A stretch of DNA of 12,654 bases from an uncultured Lachnospiraceae bacterium (GTDB lineage: Bacteria > Bacillota > Clostridia > Lachnospirales > Lachnospiraceae). The translations under genes were made by a program, and so were the position numbers. Below, in pieces: positions 5,963-12,588 of this stretch. The notes under the pieces were generated by a model that was not told where the DNA came from, did no database searches, and saw only the letters and a list, made by a program, of their open reading frames with translations. The stretch's first letter is position 1, and the number at the start of each line of letters is the position of its first letter. The DNA lies in NCBI GenBank assembly GCA_910588955.1, contig CAJURQ010000049.1:1-12654 (forward strand). The letters run 5' to 3'.

Positions 5963-5981
5963 ATCTTAAGGATCTTAAGAT
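5963..5981. repeat. Inverted repeat between the CheY-like gene and cheA
   Basis: ATCTTAAG at 5963-5970 and CTTAAGAT at 5974-5981 form a perfect 8-base inverted repeat around GAT. It fills most of the 33-base gap between the two genes and lies just upstream of the cheA ribosome site. It is A+T-rich, with no U tract placed as in a terminator. It could be an mRNA processing or stability element, or chance. Confidence 0.4.
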
Positions 5982-5984
5982 TTC

Positions 5985-6377
5985 CTAAATCAGCCCCAGC
6001 TTTGTCAATACTTTTTCAAACTTCTCCACATCTATCGGTTTCCCGGCATAGGCTTCACATCCAAGTTCAAACGCCATCTTCACGTTGCGCTCATCATTTA
6101 ACGCCGTCGTCATGATGACTTTCACGCGCTTGCTCTTGGGAATGCCCTTCTGCGCCTCGATATCGCGGATCGCCTTCAGCACCTGATAACCGTCCATAAC
6201 CGGCATCATCACATCCAGACATGCCAGATCATAGGGTTCTCCGTCCTCCAGCGCCATCATAAACGCATCCACAGCCTCTTCGCCATCAACCATCACGTCG
6301 CATTCTCCATAACGTGAGAGCTGTTTATCCATAAACTTACGGCTGGCGAAATCGTCCTCTGCCAACAAAATCTTCAT
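5985..6377 (-). CDS. Single-domain response regulator, CheY-like
   Basis: This 130-residue protein is a bare receiver domain. The acidic pocket is EDD (7-9), the phospho-acceptor Asp55 lies in CLDVMMPVMDG, the switch threonine is at 90-91 (VIMTTALND), Tyr110 lies in EAYAG, and Lys113 is in GKPID. These are the full set of CheY signature positions. A slightly long loop before the Asp strand (ALEDGEPYD) and another after helix 3 (AQKGIPKSKR) are deviations from short CheY proteins. Its place between cheB and cheA suggests it takes phosphate from CheA and carries the output signal, to the flagellar switch or another target. The FliM-binding role of CheY is known for the family but is not shown by this sequence. 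AAAGGAG stands 10 bases before the ATG. Confidence 0.88.
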   Translation of the reverse strand: MKILLAEDDFASRKFMDKQLSRYGECDVMVDGEEAVDAFMMALEDGEPYDLACLDVMMPVMDGYQVLKAIRDIEAQKGIPKSKRVKVIMTTALNDERNVKMAFELGCEAYAGKPIDVEKFEKVLTKLGLI

Positions 6378-6408
6378 ATGCGCTCAGCTCCTTTCTTCAA
6401 AGTAGTAT

Positions 6409-7434
6409 CTATTTGCTTAACAGGCTGTAAATCTTCCCTGCAATTGCCGTGATCGGTGCCTGCTGCTGCACTGCGCCGATATCGAAAGCAACCTTCGGCA
6501 TGCCGTAAACAACACAGGTCGCTTCATCCTGCCCGACGGTCAACGCGCCAGCATTGCGCATTTCCAGAAGTCCCTTGGCACCGTCGGCTCCCATGCCTGT
6601 CAAAATCGCGCCCACTGCCTTGTTTCCTGCCGCCTTCGCCACGGAGCTGAACAGCACATCCACGGAAGGACAATGCCCACTCACCTTCTCCGTGCCCCGG
6701 CACTCGACCTGATAGACACCGTTTACCTTGACAAGCCTCATCTGCCTGTCGCCCGGCGCAATCAGTACCTGTCCCTGCATCACGCGGTCGCCCGTCTGCG
6801 CCTCCTTCACCGCCACCTCGCACTGGTTGTTCAGGCGGTCCGAATACATCTTTGTGAACCCGGGCGGCATGTGCTGTACAATGACAACGCCCGGAATATC
6901 TCTCTTAAACCGTTTCACGACCTCAAAGATCGCCTCGGTTCCTCCCGTGGAGGCGCCTATCGCCACGATACGATCCTTACCGCCCGCCGCAGTGATATGG
7001 CTCGCGATCGTCGTGTTGTCCACTCTCTTTAATTTGCCTACCTTCGCGGTGGAAGCAATCTTCACCTTCGTCGCCAGCTCCTGTGTGAGGAAGGTGTTTA
7101 ACTGCTCCTTTGTCAGATTCGCCGGTTTATTTACAAAGTCAACCGCGCCAGCCTCCAACGCATCGAACACCTTGTCGTTTAACGCGCTTATCATTACTAC
7201 CGGCAGCGGATACTGAGGCATCAGCCTCTTCAAAAACTCTATGCCGTTCATACGCGGCATCTCTACATCCAATGTCATAACATCGGGCTTAAACTTGAGT
7301 ATCGCGTCACGCGCCTCGTAGACATCCCCGACATCCGCTACCACTTCGATATTCGGATCCGAATCCAGCCCTTGCGCAAGCAGCTTGCGGAACATCAGCG
7401 AATCATCCACAACCAACACTCTAATCGGTCTCAT
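6409..7434 (-). CDS. cheB: Protein-glutamate methylesterase/deamidase CheB
   Basis: CheB removes methyl groups from receptor glutamates and deamidates glutamines; phosphorylation of its receiver by CheA activates it. With the start chosen here it has 341 residues. The receiver (1-115) has DD at 10-11, the phospho-acceptor Asp56 (MTLDVEMPRMNG) and a KPA lysine near 103. The catalytic domain starts near 155 and has Ser162 in GASTGGTEA, His188 in VQHMPPGFT and Asp284 in GMGADGAKG, the complete Ser-His-Asp triad. A GTG at 7441-7443 would add three residues, but it abuts the AGGAG motif. ATG 7432-7434 has the same AGGAG 8 bases away and is preferred. cheR ends 11 bases upstream. Confidence 0.95.
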   Translation of the reverse strand: MRPIRVLVVDDSLMFRKLLAQGLDSDPNIEVVADVGDVYEARDAILKFKPDVMTLDVEMPRMNGIEFLKRLMPQYPLPVVMISALNDKVFDALEAGAVDFVNKPANLTKEQLNTFLTQELATKVKIASTAKVGKLKRVDNTTIASHITAAGGKDRIVAIGASTGGTEAIFEVVKRFKRDIPGVVIVQHMPPGFTKMYSDRLNNQCEVAVKEAQTGDRVMQGQVLIAPGDRQMRLVKVNGVYQVECRGTEKVSGHCPSVDVLFSSVAKAAGNKAVGAILTGMGADGAKGLLEMRNAGALTVGQDEATCVVYGMPKVAFDIGAVQQQAPITAIAGKIYSLLSK

Positions 7435-7445
7435 GTCCTGCACTC

Positions 7446-8246
7446 CTATTTCCTGTAAATTGACGGTTGAACATAATTAAATTTTACCTTCTGGCGTTCC
7501 AGTCTCTCCGTCAACCCGATAAAGAGATAGCCGCCCGGTTCCATGTGATCGTAAATCCGGTTGATAAGCGGATATTTGATATCATCCTGAAAGTAGATCA
7601 TCACATTCCGCAAAAATACAATGTGAAATTTCTTCTTAAAGTTAATGGGATCCATCAGGTTGAACTGCTTAAAAATCACCTGTTTCTTAAGTTCATCCTT
7701 CACCTTGAACTCATCCTGACTGATCTGCTTGAAATAATGTCGTTTCCAGTTTACAGGCAGAGGCTCAATGTCTTCCTTCAGATAGACGCCCTTGGAAGCG
7801 TGGGACAGAACTTTCATGGAAATATCCGTCGCCAGAAGTCTCGTATCCCATGTATGATCCATACCAAAAAAGTCCTGAATAATCATGGCGAGCGTATACG
7901 GTTCTTCCCCCGTGGAAGATGCGCCGCACCAGACTCTCAAGTCCTTGGTCCCCATCGTCCTTGATTTCGCCCACGGCAGCGCCACATTCTTCATAAACTC
8001 AAAATGTTCGCTCTCCCGCATAAAATATGTATGATTCGTGGTTAAAATGTTCACCAGATCCGTAGCTTCGCTGCCCTTCGGATTGTGCTCCACCTTCGCC
8101 ATAAATTCATTGTAATTCGCGTAGCCGTTGCGGACAAGATAGTTCTCCAGCCGTCCACCCACCAGAACTCTCTTCTGGCTTAAATCAATGCCGTAGTGCT
8201 GCTTCACGTAGCCTACTATCCTTTGGAACTCACCGTCGGTAATCAT
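7446..8246 (-). CDS. cheR: Chemoreceptor methyltransferase CheR
   Basis: This 266-residue enzyme uses S-adenosylmethionine to methylate receptor glutamates for adaptation. Residues 1-75 form the helical N-terminal domain that recognises receptors. TTNHTYFMRESEHF (69-82) matches the CheR 'ETxFFR' block. The SAM-binding loop is WCGASSTGEEPYTLAM (residues 106-121), and LATDIS is the acidic ribose-contact strand. FLRNVMIYF stands for the usual FCRNVLIYF, with Leu in place of Cys. The C-terminus (GGYLFIGLTERL) is typical. GGAGG lies 8 bases before ATG 8244-8246, and a good promoter (8277-8305) lies just upstream, so cheR probably heads the che unit proper. Confidence 0.95.
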   Translation of the reverse strand: MITDGEFQRIVGYVKQHYGIDLSQKRVLVGGRLENYLVRNGYANYNEFMAKVEHNPKGSEATDLVNILTTNHTYFMRESEHFEFMKNVALPWAKSRTMGTKDLRVWCGASSTGEEPYTLAMIIQDFFGMDHTWDTRLLATDISMKVLSHASKGVYLKEDIEPLPVNWKRHYFKQISQDEFKVKDELKKQVIFKQFNLMDPINFKKKFHIVFLRNVMIYFQDDIKYPLINRIYDHMEPGGYLFIGLTERLERQKVKFNYVQPSIYRK

Positions 8247-8276
8247 TTCTTCTGCCTCCCCAAATTACCATCTTTA

Positions 8277-8305
8277 ATTAAAGCATACAATTCAACAAAA
8301 GTCAA
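8277..8305 (-). promoter_or_regulatory. Sigma-A promoter of the cheR-to-receptor unit
   Basis: On the minus strand TTGACT (8305-8300) and TTTAAT (8282-8277) are 17 bases apart, with TG one base before the -10 box (TGCTTTAAT), making it an extended -10 promoter. The -35 box overlaps the stop codon of the preceding gene. A 6-base inverted repeat, AACAAA/TTTGTT, flanks the -35 box and could be an operator. Initiation near 8270 gives a leader of about 25 nt. Confidence 0.7.
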
Positions 8306-9378
8306 TTTGTTCTCATCCTGCTCCAGAGCTTATTAAACACCTGTACCACGTCCGGATCGTAGTAGGAACCGCTCCTTACACCGATCCGCTCCTGTCCCTC
8401 CTCCGGGGAACATGCCGCGTCCCCGTGTCCCGGCGCCGTCATCTCATCGAAGTCGTTCGCCACAGCCGCAATCCGCGCCTCCAGCGGGATCTCGCTGCCG
8501 GAAAGAGCCGGATATCCGGAGCCATCCCAGTGCGCGTGATGATACTTTGCAATCTGCCTCGTCATCTCCATGGCGCCGCTGCTCTCCTGATCCACACCGA
8601 ACTCGCCGATCACTTCATCGCCAAATTCCGTACATTTTTCGATGTATTCCAAATTCTGCCTGTCCGGTCCGCCGTCATTCTCGATCTCCTCCTCCGACAT
8701 AAGGAACCGTCCCACGTCGTGAAGCCTCGCCGCAATGCCAATATTCTCGACGAACTCGTCCGTCACCACATCCTCAAAAGCGGGAGAAAACTGCATTCCC
8801 TGCGCGAGAAGCTTACAGTTATACGCCACATTGCTCCGATGCTTCCCCGTGTCGTCGTCCTTCTTTTTCATAATCCGCGAGAGCGCCCGCAGCACATTGG
8901 TGTGTTCCCGCTCAATCTGGTTCTTCTGATCCTCCACCAGCCGGTGCATCATGCGGTTGTAATCCGCCATCTCCTGCTGCATCCGGTAGCTGTTCAAGTG
9001 ATTGTTCACCCGCATCAGAACCTCGATATTGTCGAAAGGCTTCGGTATAAAATCCACGGCTCCCGCCAGAAACGCCTCCTCCTTCTCCTTACTTGTATTT
9101 AATACCGTGATAAAAATAAAGGGGATATCCCTGGTCGCCTGATCGCTCTTCAACATCCTGCAAAATTCCAGTCCGTCTATCTCCGGCATGGACAAATCCG
9201 AAAGAATGAGATCCGGTCTGGTCTGCTTCATCAGCTCAAGCGCCTCCCGCACACTCAAAGCCGTCAATGCCTCATACCCTTCATGTGTGAGAATGTTTTC
9301 CAGAATGGTCACATTCACACTGATATCATCCACAATCAGAATGGCAGGCGCGTTTTTCTTGACATTTCCATTTTCCAT
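8302..9378 (-). CDS. Response regulator with a degenerate HD-GYP-type output domain
   Basis: This 358-residue protein joins a receiver (11-125: acidic pair at 17-18, phospho-acceptor Asp61 in ILSDLSMPEIDG, Lys113 in PKPFD) through a helical linker (130-170) to an HD-GYP-like domain. HD-GYP domains normally hydrolyse cyclic-di-GMP with a two- or three-metal site. Here His180, HD at 220-221, HH at 280-281 and GSGYP (286-290) are kept. Position-by-position comparison with the intact paralogue at 11357-12451 shows three changes: Lys to Arg at 224 (HDVGR), the HTxxG histidine to Cys249, and the IADV aspartate to Asn308 (VAND). The IGIPD segment after HDVGK and the RVYK motif are also lost. The domain may bind nucleotide or act as a regulator rather than an enzyme. 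AGGAGG stands 8 bases before the ATG; the kinase gene ends 14 bases upstream. Confidence 0.85.
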   Translation of the reverse strand: MENGNVKKNAPAILIVDDISVNVTILENILTHEGYEALTALSVREALELMKQTRPDLILSDLSMPEIDGLEFCRMLKSDQATRDIPFIFITVLNTSKEKEEAFLAGAVDFIPKPFDNIEVLMRVNNHLNSYRMQQEMADYNRMMHRLVEDQKNQIEREHTNVLRALSRIMKKKDDDTGKHRSNVAYNCKLLAQGMQFSPAFEDVVTDEFVENIGIAARLHDVGRFLMSEEEIENDGGPDRQNLEYIEKCTEFGDEVIGEFGVDQESSGAMEMTRQIAKYHHAHWDGSGYPALSGSEIPLEARIAAVANDFDEMTAPGHGDAACSPEEGQERIGVRSGSYYDPDVVQVFNKLWSRMRTN

Positions 9379-9392
9379 AAGTTATCCTCCTG

Positions 9393-10844
9393 CTATTCTG
9401 CGTTCCACAGATCTCCGACCCGCTCCGTGATGGCATCCTTCAATTTACCGTACATATCCATACTCTTGTCATAATTGGCTTTTCTGATCGCCATCTCCAT
9501 CCGCAGCTCCTGCCGCTTCAAATCGTCGTCTCCCGAAGACTCGATCAATGCCTTGAGCGTGGAAGCGAGAAGCTCTGCCTTGTCCCACGCCCCCATCTCG
9601 ATAGAAAGCACAAGCTTATCCATGCGCTTCTTTAACTCTTCCCTGTTCTCCGCCTCGCCAAACTGCATGAGGCTGTCTACGTTCTGCCCTTCCCCTTCCT
9701 TCATGTACTCGGACCAGTTCACATAGACCTGACTCTGCTTGTCGTCGAGCACCTGTTCGCTCTTTAGCTTCACGGAAAAGGAGAATGTGCTCCCCTTCCC
9801 CTTTTCGCTCTCCACATGGATGTCGCCGTGCATCAGCTCCACAAGCTGCTTCGTGATGGCAAGCCCCAGCCCCGTTCCGCCGAAACGTCTCGTGATCGAG
9901 GCATCCACCTGACTGAAGCTCTGGAACAGACGATCCTGCTCCTTCTGGGAAATGCCGATGCCGCTGTCCCTCACCATAAAGAACAGCTCCACCTCGTCGT
10001 TGACCCTTCTGGTCATTCCAACTACCAGATTGACATAGCCTACCATGGTAAATTTGATGGCATTTGAGAGAAGGTTGTTTAATATCTGGACAAGACGCAG
10101 TTCGTCACCGATCAGCTTGCGCGGAATCTTCTCGTCGATATCCACGCTCATGTGCAGTTCCTTCTTATTCACCACCGCGCTGTGGGTCGCGACCACCTTA
10201 TCCATCATTTCCTGAAAATCGAAGGGTTTTTCGTCAATCACAAACTTGCCGGACTCCAGCTTCGCAAAGTCAAGGATATCATTGATGATCGTCAGCATGT
10301 TGTCACAGCAGCTGAGTACAATATCAAGCGTCTTTTTCTGGGCGGGATCCTCCACTTCCTCCACAAGCTCCATCACATGCCCCTTAATGCCGTTGACGGG
10401 AGTTCGCAGCTCATGGGTCACGTTCGCCGTAAACTCGTTTCTCGCCCGATTGTTCTCGCTCTCCTTCTCCTTCAACTCGCGAATCCGCATGTTCATATTT
10501 TTCTGCGCAGAAATATCTTCCGCAAGAAGAAGGTAAGCGTCCATTCCGTCTTCCGGAAAAATACGGACGTTGACAGAGAAACAGGAGTTGTTACTCCTGT
10601 ACATCGTCATCTCCTTAACGCCCTTCATACTCGTTTTTACAAAGGTGATAAAGCCGTCCGGCGTGTTTGGGAAATCCTGCCGGAATATCTGAGACATGCT
10701 GCATCTGGTCAGTTTGTCCTTGTCGTACTCCAGCCTCGCCGCCGCCGTCTGATTGCCGTAAAGTATGCTGCCCTCCTCGTTGAAGAGCAGGACAAGTTCC
10801 ATCGTCTCATCCGCAATCCGAGAATTCAACCATTCAAATTCCAT
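9393..10844 (-). CDS. PAS-containing histidine kinase with a C-terminal HPt-like domain lacking its histidine
   Basis: This 483-residue kinase has no membrane segment, so it should sense inside the cell. A PAS domain covers roughly 10-115 (LVLLFNEEGSILYGNQTAAA). HisKA has phospho-acceptor His144 in NVTHELRTPVNG, and the ATPase domain has the N box NNLLSNAIKF (256-265), G1 DSGIGIS (293-299) and G2 GGTGLGLAI (322-330), all intact. It resembles the kinase core of hybrid kinases but has no receiver. Instead, after a linker, residues 400-475 are helical and read like an HPt domain: GAWDKAELLASTLKALIE followed by LRMEMAIRKANYDKSMD. The expected AHTLKG histidine is Ser428. The tail could dock a receiver without accepting phosphate. 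The gene starts 9 bases after the HPt gene, with GGAGG overlapping that stop (TAGGAGG). Likely partners are the two RR-HD-GYP proteins and the free HPt next door. Confidence 0.88.
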   Translation of the reverse strand: MEFEWLNSRIADETMELVLLFNEEGSILYGNQTAAARLEYDKDKLTRCSMSQIFRQDFPNTPDGFITFVKTSMKGVKEMTMYRSNNSCFSVNVRIFPEDGMDAYLLLAEDISAQKNMNMRIRELKEKESENNRARNEFTANVTHELRTPVNGIKGHVMELVEEVEDPAQKKTLDIVLSCCDNMLTIINDILDFAKLESGKFVIDEKPFDFQEMMDKVVATHSAVVNKKELHMSVDIDEKIPRKLIGDELRLVQILNNLLSNAIKFTMVGYVNLVVGMTRRVNDEVELFFMVRDSGIGISQKEQDRLFQSFSQVDASITRRFGGTGLGLAITKQLVELMHGDIHVESEKGKGSTFSFSVKLKSEQVLDDKQSQVYVNWSEYMKEGEGQNVDSLMQFGEAENREELKKRMDKLVLSIEMGAWDKAELLASTLKALIESSGDDDLKRQELRMEMAIRKANYDKSMDMYGKLKDAITERVGDLWNAE

Positions 10845-10853
10845 GCCAGCCTC

Positions 10854-11234
10854 CTATGGAGTCGGAATATTTTCGTTGATCACGCTGATAAACTTCTCGT
10901 ACACCGTCTTGATCTCCTGCCAGAGTTCGTTCGCGCGCGCCGCGTCCACTTCCTCTGCCGCCTTGTTTCTCAACTCCTCCACCAGCGTCGAAACCTTCTC
11001 ATAGATCGGGGTAAGCCCGAGGTTTCCCACCACGCCCTTCAAGGCGTGCGCACACTTATACGCCTCCTCAAAAGCGCCCGCTTCTAAATTCGTCCCCAGA
11101 TTCGCGTAATTCGGATCGTTGGGGAATTTCCCAAGGAATTTTTGGTAAATCGCGTCATTGTTCATAAAACGTTTCAGTGTGGTCTCCACATCTGCACCGC
11201 ATTCCTCCAGTTGTTTTCTGAATTTGTCGTCCAT
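10854..11234 (-). CDS. Free-standing HPt phosphotransfer protein
   Basis: This 126-residue protein is a single HPt four-helix bundle that shuttles phosphate between receivers in multistep phosphorelays. His63 lies in the signature AYKCAHALKGVVGNLGL, with the following small residues and LVEELRNKA of the third helix in place. The N-terminus is MDDKFRKQLEECGADVE. The frame stays open to 11312, but ATG 11232-11234 is preceded by GGAAAGG at a suitable distance, while the upstream extension (rich in Arg, with no ribosome site) crosses two hairpins in the intergenic DNA. It sits between the RR-HD-GYP gene and the kinase gene, so it most likely relays phosphate among these proteins. It has no kinase or receiver domain of its own. 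Confidence 0.92.
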   Translation of the reverse strand: MDDKFRKQLEECGADVETTLKRFMNNDAIYQKFLGKFPNDPNYANLGTNLEAGAFEEAYKCAHALKGVVGNLGLTPIYEKVSTLVEELRNKAAEEVDAARANELWQEIKTVYEKFISVINENIPTP

Positions 11235-11251
11235 AGCTACCTTTCCTTTCC

Positions 11252-11293
11252 GCTGTCTTGACAGCACCCGGGCAGGGATATCGTTCTCCCTGC
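11252..11293 (-). other. Two hairpins in the leader of the HPt gene
   Basis: GCTGTC/GACAGC (11252-11257 and 11260-11265) and GCAGGGA/TCCCTGC (11272-11278 and 11287-11293) form perfect stems of 6 and 7 pairs. They lie between the strong terminator at 11297-11341 and the ribosome site of the HPt gene. Neither has a U tract. They may stabilise the processed downstream mRNA, or take part in an antiterminator fold; no clear promoter is seen here. Confidence 0.4.
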
Positions 11294-11296
11294 GTA

Positions 11297-11341
11297 TAAA
11301 AGAAGACTGCAAAACATTATCCCAATTGTTTTACAGTCTTC
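11297..11341 (-). terminator. Intrinsic terminator between the first RR-HD-GYP gene and the HPt gene
   Basis: On the minus strand 15 bases at 11341-11327 pair with 11316-11302, with a single G-U wobble and a 10-base loop. The helix is followed by TTTTAT (11301-11296). It begins 15 bases past the stop codon at 11357-11359. The U tract is on the minus strand only. Because no good promoter follows it, downstream expression of the HPt, kinase and second regulator genes probably depends on partial read-through. Confidence 0.85.
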
Positions 11342-11356
11342 GTCGCCTGATCTATC

Positions 11357-12451
11357 TTACGTGAAATTAAACATATTGATTACTTCAACAAGGTTAAAGA
11401 AATCCTCTTTGGCAAGCTTAAAGCACTCTATCACATCTTCCGAAAACTGTCCACATTCCCCATTTAAAATCATCTGATATGCTTCGTCATTACTGTATGC
11501 ACTTTTATACACTCTCTCGCTTACAAGCGCTTCGTATACATCGGCAATGGATACGATCTGCGCGCTGATCGGGATCTCGTCTCCCGCCAGATGATCCGGA
11601 TATCCCCTGCCGTCCGCTCTCTCATGGTGGTAACGGCAGATCTCATAGCAGTACTGGTAGAACTCATCCGGGTATTGCGGCTTGAAGGACTCTAAGATCT
11701 CACAGCCTATCGTGGTGTGGGTCTTCATCACCTCAAACTCCTCCGGCGTCAGTTTCCCGGGTTTCAACAGAATGGAATCCGGTATACCGATCTTACCGAC
11801 ATCATGAAGCGCCGACGCTCTCGCGATCTGGTCAATCTGCACCGGTGTCAGCCCGTACTTCGGGAAATATTTCGCCATATATTTAAGAAGGATTCTCGTC
11901 AGATACTTGATCCGCTTTACGTGGTCGCCCGTCTCAATGCTTCTGAACTCTACCACCGAACCGAGCGCGTCGATCATGAACTCGTTGTTTTCACGGATCG
12001 CCTTCTCCTGCTCACGAATCGTCACTTCCTGCTCTTTCAGCTTAATCTCCAGATTCTTCTTGCTCTGGTAAAGCTCAATTATGTTGTTCGCACGCCTCTT
12101 GATAATCGCTGACTCAAAGGGCTTGTGCATCACGTCGGCAATACCGTACTCGTATGCCTTCTCCTCGCTCTCTTGGGGTGTCATACTGGTAATCAGGATG
12201 ACCGGAATCTTCTCCAAAAGATTTTTCTCTTTCATGTAATCGAGCACACCGAAACCGTCCATGACCGGCATAATAACGTCGAGCAGTATCAACGCGATAT
12301 CGTCATTTTTCTCAATCACTTCAATCGCTTCCATCCCGTTAGGAGCTTCCACGATATCGTAATCGGCATCGAACATAAGGCTTAGTATTGTTCTGTTTAC
12401 TTCCTCGTCGTCCACAATCAGCAGCTGCTGTCTGGTTGCATTTTCGCTCAT
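11357..12451 (-). CDS. Response regulator with HD-GYP domain, probable cyclic-di-GMP phosphodiesterase
   Basis: This 364-residue protein has a receiver (9-125: acidic DDEE at 14-17, phospho-acceptor Asp58 in LLDVIMPVMDG, Lys110 in HKPF), a charged coiled coil (128-158, KLKEQEVTIREQEKAIREN), and an HD-GYP domain (160-350). The metal-binding and catalytic residues are complete: His177 (GDHV), HD at 216-217 with Lys220 in HDVGKIGIPD, His245 (KTHTTIG), HH at 275-276, GRGYP (281-285) and Asp304 (IADV). The family cuts cyclic-di-GMP to pGpG or GMP; phosphorylation of the receiver should control activity. Cytoplasmic, no membrane segment. The ATG at 12449-12451 has GGAGG only 2 bases away, which is short, but an in-frame TGA just upstream rules out earlier starts. 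It is the first gene after the promoter at 12546-12574. Confidence 0.93.
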   Translation of the reverse strand: MSENATRQQLLIVDDEEVNRTILSLMFDADYDIVEAPNGMEAIEVIEKNDDIALILLDVIMPVMDGFGVLDYMKEKNLLEKIPVILITSMTPQESEEKAYEYGIADVMHKPFESAIIKRRANNIIELYQSKKNLEIKLKEQEVTIREQEKAIRENNEFMIDALGSVVEFRSIETGDHVKRIKYLTRILLKYMAKYFPKYGLTPVQIDQIARASALHDVGKIGIPDSILLKPGKLTPEEFEVMKTHTTIGCEILESFKPQYPDEFYQYCYEICRYHHERADGRGYPDHLAGDEIPISAQIVSIADVYEALVSERVYKSAYSNDEAYQMILNGECGQFSEDVIECFKLAKEDFFNLVEVINMFNFT

Positions 12452-12545
12452 ATCCTCCGATCAATCCACCATAAAACCGGCGGATCATCTCCCTCCTTTT
12501 TCCATAATTTAATATGCCGTAAATGGCATCGACAATATCGAATAA

Positions 12546-12574
12546 ATTATACAATTATTTGCAGAGAATGTCAA
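12546..12574 (-). promoter_or_regulatory. Sigma-A promoter at the head of the signalling cluster
   Basis: On the minus strand TTGACA (12574-12569) and TATAAT (12551-12546) are exact consensus boxes with a 17-base spacer. Initiation near 12538 gives a leader of about 87 nt. The -35 box overlaps the last two bases of a perfect palindrome (12573-12588). Such a strong core promoter usually needs a repressor to be regulated. Confidence 0.88.
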
Positions 12575-12588
12575 CGGGAGCTCCCGTT
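12573..12588. promoter_or_regulatory. Perfect 16-base palindrome abutting the -35 box, candidate operator
   Basis: AACGGGAGCTCCCGTT reads identically on both strands and touches the -35 box of the cluster promoter. On the plus strand it is followed by T's (12587-12591), so it could also be a terminator for a rightward transcript, with a 6-pair stem and 4-base loop. No rightward gene is seen before it, which makes an operator for a dimeric repressor the more interesting reading. The rest of 12589-12654 is A+T-rich and I see nothing definite in it. Confidence 0.45.

Noticed and set aside
8425..9102. Plus-strand open frame of 225 codons opposite the degenerate RR-HD-GYP gene
   Set aside because: Shadow of a gene with clear receiver and HD-type domains; no start signal and no known motif.
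10152..11087. Plus-strand open frame of 311 codons opposite the kinase and HPt genes
   Set aside because: It crosses two well-supported minus-strand genes and the gap between them, and encodes a His/Arg/Leu-rich sequence typical of a shadow frame.
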